Shown here: piece by piece, positions 34,737-44,370 of the stretch
Numbering within the stretch: position 1 is the first letter of the stretch
How the letters are laid out: every line of letters starts with the position of its first letter
NCBI GenBank assembly: GCA_964543855.1
Contig: CAZJAD010000008.1
Location: 1-53,043, forward strand
From: CAZJAD01 sp964543855
GTDB taxonomy: Bacteria; Electryoneota; RPQS01; DYHQ01
DNA: 53,043 bases
Direction of reading: 5' to 3'
Made by a program: the position numbers and the translations under genes
Notes under the pieces: generated by a model
Databases searched by the model: none
Seen by the model: only the letters and a program-made list of their open reading frames with translations
Told to the model about the DNA's origin: nothing

Positions 34737-37700
34737 AGACTCCCATCCAGTGGATGGCCGATAATCATGTGGCGGCGAACATCCTGATGCTCGTCTTCGT
34801 GGTGGGAGGCCTGTTGATTGGCCGCTCGATTAAACAGGAAGTGTTTCCCGAATTCGAGTTGGACATCGTGACCGTCTCCGTCGCTTACCCCGGTGCCAGT
34901 CCAGTCGAAGTGGAAGATGGGATTATCCGTCCCGTCGAGCACGCGGTCAGCGGCATCAATAACGTGAAACGGATCACGGCTACGGCCCGTGAGGGTGTGG
35001 GCACGGTGATGATCGAGGTCATTGAAGGCGAGGATGTGGACGCGGTCTTGAACGATGCAAAGGCAGAGGTCGATCGTATCCGGACCTTCCCTGAGGAAGC
35101 CGAGAAACCAGTGGTCTCGAAGCTCTCCCGTCGCCGCGAAGTGATCTCGTTGTTCGTTTACGGCGATGCGTCGGAGCGGGCCATCCGCGAGCACGCCGAG
35201 AGGATACGGGATGATCTCCTGGCTTTGCCGGGGATTACACAGGTGGAACTCGAGGCCGTGCGGCCCTATGAGATTTCCATCGAGATTAGCGAGGAGAATC
35301 TCAGGCGATATAACCTCACGCTGGATCAGGTAGCCTCGGTCGTTCGCCGCGCCTCGCTTGACATGCCCGGCGGTTCGGTGAAAACCGAAGGGGGGGAGGT
35401 GCTGATCCGCACTCGTGAAAAGCGGTTCACGGGAACGGAATTCGACTCGGTGACCGTGATTACTCGCGCCGACGGCGGTCAGGTTCTTCTGCGAGACATT
35501 GCTCAGGTCAGAGACATATTCACGGAGATTGACCAGGAAGCGACATTCGACGGTAAGCGCGCCGCCATGGTTCAAGTCTACCGTGTGGGCGATCAGACGC
35601 CAAAGGAAATTTCTGCCGCCGTGAACGAGTATGTCAACCGCCATGAAGCGGAGCTGCCGCCGACGATTCAGCTCGCGGTCTGGAAAGACCGGTCTCTGAT
35701 GTTGAATGACCGACTGAATCTCCTCCTGCGCAACGGTTCGATCGGGTTCATGTTGGTCCTTCTCATTCTTGCACTATTCCTGGAAATCCGGCTTGCATTG
35801 TGGGTGGCGGCAGCCATTCCCGTCTCGTTCCTCGGCGCGTTACTCCTCGTGCCCATATTCAATATCTCCATCAACATGTTGTCACTCTTTGCGTTCATTA
35901 TCGTACTTGGAGTCGTGGTAGACGATGCGATTATTATTGGCGAAAATATCTATACTCACCGCCGCATGGGGAAATCCCTGGCGCAGGCGGCCTCGGAAGG
36001 TGCCACCGAAGTCGCCAAGCCGGTCGTGTTCGCGGTGCTGACTTCGGTCGCGGCATTTGCACCATTGCTCTTCGTCACCGGGACAATGGGAAAATTCTTC
36101 TGGGTGATTCCTGTAATTGTTATCTCCGTTCTCATGATCTCGCTGACAGAGTCCCTTTTTGTACTGCCTGCACATCTCTCGGGGCGATTCAGCCGCAGCC
36201 CCGCGCGCATCTGGCAGTGGATCGAGGCCCGGCGCAGCCGGTTTGACAAAGTCCTTGCGTGGACGATAGATCATACGTACACGCCAACGCTCCAGTGGGT
36301 GGCGCACAATCGCTACACGACCCTCGCACTCGCGATCTTCGTCCTGCTGGCAACTCTTGGATTCATTGGAGGCGGATACATCAAGTTTGTGTTCATGCCG
36401 ACCATTGATGCTGACGAGATTACCGTGCAACTGGCCATGTCGCCGGGAACACCCTACAATCATACGCGCGCCATCGCTGAACGAATTCAGCATGAGGGGG
36501 AGAGCCTGGTAAAGGAGTACGATCGGCAGCGAGATGATGGACAGAGCAATCTCGAACACGCGTTCGTCGTTGTAGGGCAGCAATTCGCACGAGGTGGCGC
36601 GAACACAGGATCCCACTTGGCACAGGTACGACTGCTGTTGAAGCCTCCCAACGAGCGCAATATCAATTCCGTTGAATTTGCCAATCGCTGGCGAGACCGA
36701 ATCGGTGAAATCCCGGGAGCCGAAGAGCTCACATTCCGTGCGCAGCTCGTCAGAACCAGCGCGGACATCGATATTCAACTCTCCCACCAAGATTTCAACG
36801 TGCTGCTTCAAGCTGTCGAGCGCGTGCGCAACCTGCTCTCCGGTTACGCCGGAGTGACTGAAGTAGCGGACAGCTATACGGAAGGTAAGCGCGAACTCCA
36901 GCTCCGACTCAAACCGGAAGCTCGCTCGTTGGGGATAACGGAATCCGATCTGGCCACGCAGGTGCGTTCGGCCTTCTACGGAGCGGAGGCACTCAGGATT
37001 CAGCGAGGTCGTGACGAGGTGAAGGTCATGGTGCGATACCCGGAGGATCAGCGGAGATCACTCGATGACATTGAGAATCTGCGGCTCCGTGCACCATCTG
37101 GAGGGGAGGTCCCGTTTGCGCAGGCCGCCTATGTAGAGGATACGCGCGGCTACAGCGAGATCAATCGCACGGACCGGCGCCGAGTGGTCGATGTCACGGC
37201 GACGGTGAACAAAAACATTACCAACACAACCGAGGTACTGGCCGATCTGAAATCCGGATCACTGAAGCAGCTCCTGTTCGATTACCCCGGCCTTACGGTT
37301 GATCTTGAAGGAGAAAGTCGCGAGCGGCGCGAGTCGATGGGGAGCCTGTGGGTTGGTTTCGTTATGGCATTGTTTCTGATTTTTGCGCTGCTTGCCATTC
37401 CTTTCAGAAGCTACACGCAGCCACTCGTGATTATGAGCGCGATTCCTTTCGGTATCGTTGGAGCTGTCGTTGGACACATCCTGCTTGGCTACGACTTGAG
37501 TCTGATCTCAATGATGGGAATTGTCGCGTTGACCGGAATCACGGTGAACGATGCGCTGGTCATGATTGACTTCATAAACCGCGCAAGGCACAGTGGAATC
37601 CCGCTGCGAGAGGCCATCCTACAATCTGGCGCGCGGCGATTCCGGCCAATCATCTTAACATCGCTCACCACCTTCTTCGGTCTCGCTCCGATGATCGTGG

Positions 37701-37897
37701 CGACCTCTATTCAGTCGCGCTTCCTGGTTCCGATGGCGATAAGCCTCGGATTCGGTGTGCTGTTCTCGACGGCGATTACGCTCGTATTAGTGCCTGCGCT
37801 GTACCTGATTCTGGAAGATATCCACGAGTTGGCGGGAGCACCGGTAATCGAGGCGGTCTCCGAGACCCTGCCCGCACCGGCTGGCAGCACGGAATGA
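34733..37897 (+). CDS. RND-family efflux permease (AcrB/CusA superfamily)
   Basis: The 1054-residue protein starts at ATG 34733, overlapping the adaptor stop. It has the two-fold repeat of RND pumps: TM1 (HVAANILMLVFVVGGLLIG), a large periplasmic porter domain, TM2-6 with GVVVDDAIIIGENIYTHRR (the proton-relay Asp pair in TM4), a second porter domain and TM8-12. In TM10 the segment is ALTGITVNDALVMIDF, where AcrB has its relay Lys (K940); here there is none, so this belongs to one of the less-studied RND branches rather than the AcrB drug-pump clade. It exports small molecules with proton antiport. Substrates are unknown; the MarR neighbour suggests induction by aromatic or lipophilic compounds. 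Confidence 0.92.
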   Translation: MKTPIQWMADNHVAANILMLVFVVGGLLIGRSIKQEVFPEFELDIVTVSVAYPGASPVEVEDGIIRPVEHAVSGINNVKRITATAREGVGTVMIEVIEGEDVDAVLNDAKAEVDRIRTFPEEAEKPVVSKLSRRREVISLFVYGDASERAIREHAERIRDDLLALPGITQVELEAVRPYEISIEISEENLRRYNLTLDQVASVVRRASLDMPGGSVKTEGGEVLIRTREKRFTGTEFDSVTVITRADGGQVLLRDIAQVRDIFTEIDQEATFDGKRAAMVQVYRVGDQTPKEISAAVNEYVNRHEAELPPTIQLAVWKDRSLMLNDRLNLLLRNGSIGFMLVLLILALFLEIRLALWVAAAIPVSFLGALLLVPIFNISINMLSLFAFIIVLGVVVDDAIIIGENIYTHRRMGKSLAQAASEGATEVAKPVVFAVLTSVAAFAPLLFVTGTMGKFFWVIPVIVISVLMISLTESLFVLPAHLSGRFSRSPARIWQWIEARRSRFDKVLAWTIDHTYTPTLQWVAHNRYTTLALAIFVLLATLGFIGGGYIKFVFMPTIDADEITVQLAMSPGTPYNHTRAIAERIQHEGESLVKEYDRQRDDGQSNLEHAFVVVGQQFARGGANTGSHLAQVRLLLKPPNERNINSVEFANRWRDRIGEIPGAEELTFRAQLVRTSADIDIQLSHQDFNVLLQAVERVRNLLSGYAGVTEVADSYTEGKRELQLRLKPEARSLGITESDLATQVRSAFYGAEALRIQRGRDEVKVMVRYPEDQRRSLDDIENLRLRAPSGGEVPFAQAAYVEDTRGYSEINRTDRRRVVDVTATVNKNITNTTEVLADLKSGSLKQLLFDYPGLTVDLEGESRERRESMGSLWVGFVMALFLIFALLAIPFRSYTQPLVIMSAIPFGIVGAVVGHILLGYDLSLISMMGIVALTGITVNDALVMIDFINRARHSGIPLREAILQSGARRFRPIILTSLTTFFGLAPMIVATSIQSRFLVPMAISLGFGVLFSTAITLVLVPALYLILEDIHELAGAPVIEAVSETLPAPAGSTE

Positions 37898-37937
37898 CAC
37901 GACTGTCCCTGTCAAGTAAGAGAGGACAGGTCACACA

Positions 37938-38147
37938 TTATTCCTTCACCAACAGAACATTCACCGCCTTAACGACGGCGCTTACCGTATCTCCCTCCTT
38001 GATACCGAGTTCATCCAGCGACTCCAATGTCATAACGGAACTCATCGATGAGTTGGCTGGAATAGTGAACTTGATCTGACTCATGACCGTCCCTCTCCTG
38101 ATCTCGACCACTTTCCCCACAAGCTGATTTCTCGCCCCATACTTCAC
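37938..38147 (-). CDS. Small molybdate/tungstate-binding TOBE (Mop) protein
   Basis: 69 residues starting at GTG 38147, with AAGAAGG at good spacing; a longer open frame to 38348 has no comparable site and would run through the pepP terminator. The sequence is a single Mop/TOBE domain: ARNQLVGKVVEIRRGTVMSQIKFTI, then SSVMTLESLDELGIKEGDTVSAVVKAVNVLLVKE (the 'S...l.l..G....v.A.iKa..V.l' pattern). Such stand-alone proteins form hexamers that store or buffer molybdate or tungstate in the cytoplasm. It lies downstream of the pepP terminator on the minus strand, so it probably has its own promoter, which I could not place. No molybdate transporter is nearby. Confidence 0.85.
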   Translation of the reverse strand: MKYGARNQLVGKVVEIRRGTVMSQIKFTIPANSSMSSVMTLESLDELGIKEGDTVSAVVKAVNVLLVKE

Positions 38148-38264
38148 AGCACACCTTCTTTCTTGGGTTTGTTGACCAGTCCCCGCATGACCCGTCTTGG
38201 TTTCTATTACAGAAAACTCCGTCCATGTTTGGTTGGAACTCCAGCTCGTCACGACTTCAAACAA

Positions 38265-38291
38265 AACGTGGGCTGAAGTCCAGCCCACGTT
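38265..38291 (-). terminator. Rho-independent terminator of pepP
   Basis: Perfect 10-bp stem AACGTGGGCT / AGCCCACGTT around a 7-base loop. Read on the minus strand it is followed by TTGTTTG. It lies 24 bases after the pepP-like stop codon and before the mop start. Confidence 0.8.
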
Positions 38292-38314
38292 CGAGACGGA
38301 GTATCTTGTGATGA

Positions 38315-40108
38315 CTACTTGATCGGCCGTGTCGCTCTCCTGAGCCACGCGGCGGTCTTTCGGTCAAGGAAGGGCAGGAGTCGCTTGCGAACCTCCGCAT
38401 GGTAACCGTTGAGGTAGGCGATTTCCTCGTCCGTCATCAGCTCAATTTCTATCAGGCTCGTGTCGATGGGGATGAGTGTCAGCGGCTGCAGTCGATGGAA
38501 TGTTCGCCCGCGCTTTGAAGCCGGTTTGTCGCCAGTGACAAACATCAGATTCTCAACGCGAAGCCCATAACTCCCCGACTTGTAGAAGCCCGGCTCATTT
38601 GAGATAATCATTCCGGGTTTTAGCGGAATGTTCACGGCTCGGTTCGGCGAGACACGCTGCGGCCCTTCATGGACACCCATGTACGAGCCCACTCCATGAC
38701 CCGTGCCATGGCCATAGTCGAGTCCCGCGTCCCACAATGCCTTGCGAGCGAAGGCGTCGAGCTGCGCGCCGGTCGTGCCCTCGGGAAATCTTGTCATGGC
38801 GAGAGCGAGGTGGCCTTTTAAGACTCTCGTGTAGCGATCCTTCTGCTCGGCCGTCGGTGTTCCGAGGCAAATGGTGCGCGTGACATCCGTTGTACCATCC
38901 AGATACTGTGCGCCGGAATCAACCAGGTAGATTCCTTTCGGTTTCAGCTTGACATTCGTTTCCGACGACGAAGCGTAATGGACAATCGCTCCATGCGCCG
39001 CGTACCCGGATATTGTCTCGAAGCTGAGTCCCCGAAAAAGATCCTGCTCAGCTCGAAATTCCTCGAGTCTTTCCGCCGCCGAGATCTCACTCACCGTTCC
39101 TTTCTCCACCTCGCGCTCAAGCCAGCAGAGGAAGTTGACCATCGCCACACCGTCGCGCAGGTGAGCGTTGTGCGCTCCTTGCAGTTCTACGGGGTTCTTG
39201 CACGCCTTCATCATGGCGATCGGTGAGTCCTTTTTCAGCAGGTTGGCTCTTGTGCCAAGCGTATCAATAACCCACTGATTCACCGTCGCGCTGTCCACCC
39301 AGATCTTTCCTCTGCCTTCGGCCAGTCGCTTGAGTCCTTTCCGAAACTCTCCATACGGCCGAATCTGCACCTGTTTGCCGAATGCACGAATCAGCTTCGG
39401 GGTAACCTTTGCCGGAGCGGTGTACAGAATCGCCTGTCGGTCTGTCACAATCGCATAGGCGATGGCTAACGGGTTATATATGACATCCGTTCCGCGGATA
39501 TTAAACAGCCACGCAATACTGTCCAGCGTCGTGATCACATGCGCCTTGGTGCCCATGTCAGCCATCGCGGCACGCAGTTTCTTCAGCTTGGCCTGAAATC
39601 TCTCACCGGCATATCGGACGGGATGGACTTGAATTACGTCTGCTGGCATGGGAGGCTGGTCTGTCCAGAGGGCATCGACCAGGTTCTTACGCACACTGAC
39701 CAATTTCAGGCCACGCTCCGCCAACGCGGCTCGAAGATCCATATACTGACCGTGGGACATGATGGCCGGATCCACGCCGATTTTTGCTCCCTTCCGAAGC
39801 TTCGAGGACAGCCACTTGGCCATGTCCGGTGTGCCGGTCTCACCCTGTTTCATCAGCAAAATCCCTGAGTCGGAAAGCTCGTTCGCCGCCTGCAGGAAGT
39901 AGCGCGAATCTGTCCAGAGTGCGGCCGCGGTCGTTGTCACGACCACATCTCCGGCGGAACCCGTGAATCCGCTGATCCATCGCCTGCGCTGCCAGCAATC
40001 AGGAACATATTCACTGGTATGAGGATCCGTGCTGAGAATGACATACCCCTGCACGCCGGATTTTCTCATCAGCGTGCGAAGACGCTCAAGCTTCTGTGTT
40101 GTGTGCAT
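38315..40108 (-). CDS. Xaa-Pro aminopeptidase (M24B, long form)
   Basis: 597 residues, the length of the three-domain XPNPEP1-like form: two creatinase-N domains (~1-300) then the pita-bread M24 domain. Metal ligands are visible: YLVDSGAQYLDGTTDVTRT (two Asp), GHGTGHGVGSYMGVHEGP (His plus substrate His), ISNEPGFY (Glu) and LRVENLMFV (Glu). The C-terminal extension (PLTLIPIDTSLI...WLRRATRPIK) is typical of the long form. It removes N-terminal residues that precede proline and uses two metal ions, usually Mn; it is probably cytoplasmic, since no signal peptide is present. It has its own promoter (40193-40221) and a strong terminator. With the peptide transporter and the secreted peptidases it fits a peptide-scavenging lifestyle. 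Confidence 0.93.
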   Translation of the reverse strand: MHTTQKLERLRTLMRKSGVQGYVILSTDPHTSEYVPDCWQRRRWISGFTGSAGDVVVTTTAAALWTDSRYFLQAANELSDSGILLMKQGETGTPDMAKWLSSKLRKGAKIGVDPAIMSHGQYMDLRAALAERGLKLVSVRKNLVDALWTDQPPMPADVIQVHPVRYAGERFQAKLKKLRAAMADMGTKAHVITTLDSIAWLFNIRGTDVIYNPLAIAYAIVTDRQAILYTAPAKVTPKLIRAFGKQVQIRPYGEFRKGLKRLAEGRGKIWVDSATVNQWVIDTLGTRANLLKKDSPIAMMKACKNPVELQGAHNAHLRDGVAMVNFLCWLEREVEKGTVSEISAAERLEEFRAEQDLFRGLSFETISGYAAHGAIVHYASSSETNVKLKPKGIYLVDSGAQYLDGTTDVTRTICLGTPTAEQKDRYTRVLKGHLALAMTRFPEGTTGAQLDAFARKALWDAGLDYGHGTGHGVGSYMGVHEGPQRVSPNRAVNIPLKPGMIISNEPGFYKSGSYGLRVENLMFVTGDKPASKRGRTFHRLQPLTLIPIDTSLIEIELMTDEEIAYLNGYHAEVRKRLLPFLDRKTAAWLRRATRPIK

Positions 40109-40192
40109 AGTCAGTCCGTTCGCTTAATCTCCGATGATAAATGAACAATTGGAGGCCAATTGCCAAATTGAACACAAGAAGAAATCTCTTTC

Positions 40193-40221
40193 AATCTAAC
40201 TCATTTTGTGGCGAAAGTCAA
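40193..40221 (-). promoter_or_regulatory. Promoter of the Xaa-Pro aminopeptidase gene
   Basis: On the minus strand TTGACT (40216-40221), 17-base spacer, TAGATT (40193-40198), ~80 bases before the ATG at 40108. Confidence 0.5.
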
Positions 40222-40310
40222 GGCGTGGAGTCACGAGCGGACTCCTGCATAAACCTGAGTTCGTTTCAAATGTCAGGAAAGATCGCTCGAGTTCTGTGTG
40301 TCAATGACAC

Positions 40311-40344
40311 AAACAAAAACGACCGCCCGCACCCGAGCGGTCGT
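40311..40344 (-). terminator. Rho-independent terminator of the tricorn-like protease gene
   Basis: Perfect 8-bp stem ACGACCGC / GCGGTCGT (40319-40326, 40337-40344) with a 10-base loop. On the minus strand it is followed by TTTTGTTTG. It begins 20 bases after the stop codon. Confidence 0.85.
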
Positions 40345-40363
40345 CTTATGTTTGCGGTTTGAC

Positions 40364-43300
40364 CTACTTGTAGCCTGTGGGCCTCTTGTCCGGGAACGGT
40401 GGACGCGGAGGTGGAATCTTGGGCTCCTTCTCGAGCTTGTCCAGCAGATAATTGATGGCCCAGTCGAGTTGAGCATCCTTGCCTTTCAACACATCCTTCG
40501 GCATGTTCTGGATCTCGACATCAGGATAGACGCCCGGGCCCTCGATCAACCATTGGCCTTCGATTCCCCATCCCGTGAATTCGGGTTTCGTCAGATACCC
40601 TTTATCCAGAAGCCCTCCAAAGCCGCGAATGCCAACCCAGCCGCCCCAGGTTCGCTCGCCTCCCAAAGGACCCAGCTTGAGGCGCTTGAAGCCTTCGGAG
40701 AAGGTCTCACCGTCGGACCCACATAGTTCATTGCACAGGGCGACCATGTGTCCGTAGAAAGCCAGTCCGGGGCTCTCATAGGTGTAACCGTTGCGAGCGG
40801 TGCCCCAGGCCCAAACCTGGCGCTCCAGCTCGGACAAGATCCACCGAGCGATATTACCGCCGCCATTGTAGCGCACATCCATGATGAGCGCCGGACGCCT
40901 GGCCTGCGGATAGTATTCGCGGAACCACTGTTCGAGGCCGTCGCCACTCATGTTCGAAAGATGAACATACGCGATTCTGTCACCGGCGCGCTTGCGAACA
41001 TACTCCATGCGATCGTACACCCAATCCCAGTAGCGGAGCTCATATTCGCTCTTCAGTGTCTCAACGACAATCTCCCGTGCATCTTTCAGAGAAGGCCGAT
41101 CATTGACGGAGACAATAACCAGCTTGCCGGCCTTGTTGTTGAGTAGCTCGAGATAGTTGTCCACGGTGTTCGTCGGAATGCGATCGATGGCAACCAGATA
41201 GTCCCCTTCCTTCACATTCATCCCCACGCCCGTCAGCGGACTCGTCCGTTCTTCGTCCCAGCGATCGCCCGGTAAAACGCGATCGATGCGGTAGAAGCCG
41301 CTCGAGTGACGCGTCACATCAATCCCCAGCAGGCCGACACCGATACGTTGGGCTCTCTGAATGTCGCCACCTCCGACATAAGTATGGCCGGCATTCAGCT
41401 CCGCGATCATCTGAGCGATAAGATCAGTCAGTTCATCACGACTGCCGATACGATCCAGCAGCGAGCCGTAGTGCTCCTTCTGTGCCTTCCAGTCAATGCC
41501 GTGCATGCCCGGATCATAGAAGAAATCTCGCTCCTGGCGCCATGCTTCGTTGAAGATCTGTCGCCATTCCAGGCGTGGATCGAGGTCATAGACCCACTCC
41601 TCGAGGTGCAGCCCGGCTTCGGGATCGTCTTCATCCGGTTTCGGCTCTTCCGTGGCCCCGGCGTCCATCACAACGAAGCCCTTCTCCTTGCGGACGGCGA
41701 TCTTCTTGTTGTCATGGGACAGCGTGAAGCCCGCTGCTTTCGCCACCACGCAGTCCTCTTTCTTCTTCTCGATGTCGAAAATGTGCAGGGAACTGCGCGG
41801 CCCCTTCTCCTCGTCAAATTGCCCATCGCGCCAGCCAATGGTGGGATAGGCCATGAAATAGAGCTTCCCTTCGATGGCCTTCAGGCTGAAGTAGTTGCCC
41901 GGATCGACGGGGAACATGACGATGCGGTCGGCCAGGCCGTCCCAGTCGATCTTCACTTCAACCTTCTCCTCTTTTTTCTCCTTGTCGTCGTCCTTCTTCT
42001 CTTTCTCGTCGTCCCCTTCTTCTCCCTCTTTCTCCTCGTCTTCTTCCTCATCCGCCTCGATCGTGTCGTCGGTATAGGCGTAAGGGCTCTTGGTCTCTTT
42101 GTCCAGAGCGAGCCCGAAGATCTGGTCGGGCGCTTGAGTGATGAAACTCCAGTCGACAGAGGAGTTGCGTGGATTCATGAACCGCTCGGAGATGAAGTAC
42201 AGCCACTTGCCCTTTGGATCCCATGTCGGCCGGTAGCTGCTGAAAAGTGCATCCGTCGCGGTGCGCGCGGTCTTCTCCTTCGTGTCGTAGATTCGGACAA
42301 CACTATACCCGCTGTGCAATTGTGTGGCGTAAGCAATGTATCGGGAATCAGGCGACCACTCGTAGGATCGGATCTCCCATCCCGATGTATCGATTTCCGT
42401 CGTCTTGCCGCTTTCCAAGCTAAGGAGCTGAAGGTGCCGGTTGTTATCGCCATACACCGCGTACTTGCCGTCGGGAGAGATGACGGCGTCGAAGTTCCAG
42501 CCGCCCGTACCGTTGGCGACTTTCCTTGGTTCACCGGGCGTCTTCACGGAGTAGAGGTACAAGGCTTCTTCGCCCGACAAATCGGACCAGGTGAGAATCG
42601 AGTCACCGTCGGGCGTGTAAGTCGGCCCCTTCTCACGTGCATCATTGGAACGGGTGATCTGGTGAATCACTCCTCGACGTTTCGTCGATGCGGTGAACAG
42701 TTCCCCGCGAGCTCCGATGAGCAGGCGCTTGCCCTTGGGCGAAAGCGCATAATCTCCCGTGTAATCGTCCGGTGATACGAACTTGTCGCGCGTCTGGGTG
42801 CGCTCGGAGGGCAGATAGATGTCGATTTTGTGAGTCTCGTTCTTGTCGATGTCGTAGACCCAGATGTCGGCGCCAAGGCTATACGCGATGCGTCCTTGGC
42901 TCAATGTCGGCCAGCGCGCATCCCATTCGGTATGGAAGGTGTGCTGGCGAATATCCGACCCGTCGGGTTTCATCGAGTGGATGTTGGCGCGGGCATCGTT
43001 GTCGCGTGTGTAGTAGATGCGGCCCTTGTACCACATCGGCGTGGCATCGTTGCCCGCATTGTTGCTCACTTCACGATAGTCATGGTCTTTCAGACTGCCA
43101 ACCCAGATGTCCTCGGCCATGCCCCCCTTATAGCGCTTCCACCTGTGGAAGCCCATCGAATAGCGAGTATAGGCGATGCGATCACCGCCCGGTTCGAAAG
43201 TAATGTGGGCGGCCATATCGATGGGTAACATCTCAGGCCAGCCGCCTTCGGGGGAAATCGAGTAGCATTGCCAGAATCGGCCTGAGGTGCGGGCCGAACG

Positions 43301-43684
43301 GAAGACAACCTTGCCATCCGGACTCCACGCGGCCACATAGTCTGACCAAGGGTGGAAGGTGAGCCGCCGCGGTTCGCCACCGCTGGCGGGGATGACATAG
43401 ACATCGGTGTTGCCGTCATAATTGCCGCTGAAGGCGATCCATCGCCCATCCGGTGAGTACATCGCGAACCGCTCCTCGCCCAGCGCCGATGTCAGCCGAC
43501 GGGCCATTCCACCGGAGAGAGGAGCCTCCCAGAGATCGCCCTCTGAGGTAAACACGACCTTGTCGCCGTAGGTGGTTGGCCACAGGTAATAGCCCAGTTG
43601 TTCGTCTGCCCAGCTTGCCCCGGAGATGCCCAACACCACCGCAGCCACAGCCAAAAAGGCACAAGCTTGCTTGAAGATGTGCAT
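40364..43684 (-). CDS. Tricorn-like protease (S41 family) with Ala at the nucleophile position
   Basis: 1106 residues from ATG 43684 (AAAGGGG upstream); upstream in-frame codons would precede the signal peptide MHIFKQACAFLAVAAVVLGISGASWADE. The architecture is tricorn: six- and seven-bladed propellers (~30-700; many YSPDGRWIAFSG / TWDPKGKWLYF blades), a helical C1 domain (LEWRQIFNEAWRQERDFFYDPGMHG), a PDZ domain (~850-920) and the C2 catalytic domain. A highly charged Asp/Glu/Lys insertion (~550-590) interrupts the second propeller. The catalytic-His region is ELNAGHTYVGGGD. The motif DVRYNGGGNIA has Ala946 (codon 40847-40849) where tricorn proteases have the nucleophilic Ser (GGxxS). The later DGETFSEGF and TWGGWVGI motifs are intact. 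It may be inactive or altered; the fold assignment is firm. Confidence 0.9.
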   Translation of the reverse strand: MHIFKQACAFLAVAAVVLGISGASWADEQLGYYLWPTTYGDKVVFTSEGDLWEAPLSGGMARRLTSALGEERFAMYSPDGRWIAFSGNYDGNTDVYVIPASGGEPRRLTFHPWSDYVAAWSPDGKVVFRSARTSGRFWQCYSISPEGGWPEMLPIDMAAHITFEPGGDRIAYTRYSMGFHRWKRYKGGMAEDIWVGSLKDHDYREVSNNAGNDATPMWYKGRIYYTRDNDARANIHSMKPDGSDIRQHTFHTEWDARWPTLSQGRIAYSLGADIWVYDIDKNETHKIDIYLPSERTQTRDKFVSPDDYTGDYALSPKGKRLLIGARGELFTASTKRRGVIHQITRSNDAREKGPTYTPDGDSILTWSDLSGEEALYLYSVKTPGEPRKVANGTGGWNFDAVISPDGKYAVYGDNNRHLQLLSLESGKTTEIDTSGWEIRSYEWSPDSRYIAYATQLHSGYSVVRIYDTKEKTARTATDALFSSYRPTWDPKGKWLYFISERFMNPRNSSVDWSFITQAPDQIFGLALDKETKSPYAYTDDTIEADEEEDEEKEGEEGDDEKEKKDDDKEKKEEKVEVKIDWDGLADRIVMFPVDPGNYFSLKAIEGKLYFMAYPTIGWRDGQFDEEKGPRSSLHIFDIEKKKEDCVVAKAAGFTLSHDNKKIAVRKEKGFVVMDAGATEEPKPDEDDPEAGLHLEEWVYDLDPRLEWRQIFNEAWRQERDFFYDPGMHGIDWKAQKEHYGSLLDRIGSRDELTDLIAQMIAELNAGHTYVGGGDIQRAQRIGVGLLGIDVTRHSSGFYRIDRVLPGDRWDEERTSPLTGVGMNVKEGDYLVAIDRIPTNTVDNYLELLNNKAGKLVIVSVNDRPSLKDAREIVVETLKSEYELRYWDWVYDRMEYVRKRAGDRIAYVHLSNMSGDGLEQWFREYYPQARRPALIMDVRYNGGGNIARWILSELERQVWAWGTARNGYTYESPGLAFYGHMVALCNELCGSDGETFSEGFKRLKLGPLGGERTWGGWVGIRGFGGLLDKGYLTKPEFTGWGIEGQWLIEGPGVYPDVEIQNMPKDVLKGKDAQLDWAINYLLDKLEKEPKIPPPRPPFPDKRPTGYK

Positions 43685-44294
43685 GATCGAACCCCTTTCA
43701 ATGAGAAACAGTTTACACAAAGTAAGACTCGCACGCAGTACCAAAGGTTGCACGATTTTCGGGATAGTATTGTGCGTTGCGAGGGGAGACCACAACATCG
43801 GATTCTCCTGACGAATCGAGGTGTCTTGGCAGAACCGAACAGAGGCCTCACAGCTCAAGTGAACCATTGAGTCACGGCGACACGTCCTCGCCAAAATCAT
43901 GTGCCCTCACAATCGGTACCATGTCTGACCGGAAACACGGCATGAAACCCCGCGACACTATCCAAGAAGGTGCGTAATTGCTTGTTTTACATTGGCCATC
44001 CGGTTCGAGCACCTTTGTACGGACACATATGAGAGCTCGCGGTCTGGACATAGCCCGTGAATCGACACAAGGCGGACCCACCCGGAGCCGACCGTAAGTT
44101 TAACCGCAGTAATTGTAAATACTTAGAGCTTCACCACTCCATTTCTGGAGACCCTTGTACTCTTTGCCAGACGCAACCGTGCTTCAAGAGCGGTGCTGGA
44201 AAGAAGCGAGGCCAGAACCATGGAGCATTATGGGCTGCTTCGCATCTCGCGAGCCCTCGCGCCGCTTTTTGTCGATATGACGACGATGTCTCTA

Positions 44295-44323
44295 TTGATT
44301 TTGTGAGCTGATTGGAGTAAATT
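44295..44323 (+). promoter_or_regulatory. Candidate promoter of the benzoyl-CoA degradation operon
   Basis: TTGATT (44295-44300), 17-base spacer, TAAATT (44318-44323). Transcription would start ~44330, giving a ~225-base leader. A second TTGACA at 44488 has only a poor -10 (CATTCT, 18-base spacer). Confidence 0.4.
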
Positions 44324-44353
44324 AGTATTTCCCGCCCTGAGTTCTTTTCGCCC

Positions 44354-44370
44354 GGTGACGAACCGTCACC
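44354..44370. promoter_or_regulatory. Inverted repeat, possible operator of the operon
   Basis: GGTGAC-GAACC-GTCACC, perfect 6-bp arms, ~25 bases downstream of the predicted transcription start. A regulator bound here could block elongation; which regulator is unknown. Confidence 0.35.

Noticed and set aside
41306..42775. A 489-codon plus-strand open frame opposite the tricorn-like gene.
   Set aside because: Low-complexity Leu/Phe/Val runs are the reverse complement of the Lys/Asp/Glu-rich insertion; the minus strand carries the real domains.
44057..44311. An 84-codon frame with CxxC-like pairs in the long intergenic region.
   Set aside because: No ribosome binding site, no hydrophobic core or family resemblance, and composition like the surrounding non-coding DNA.
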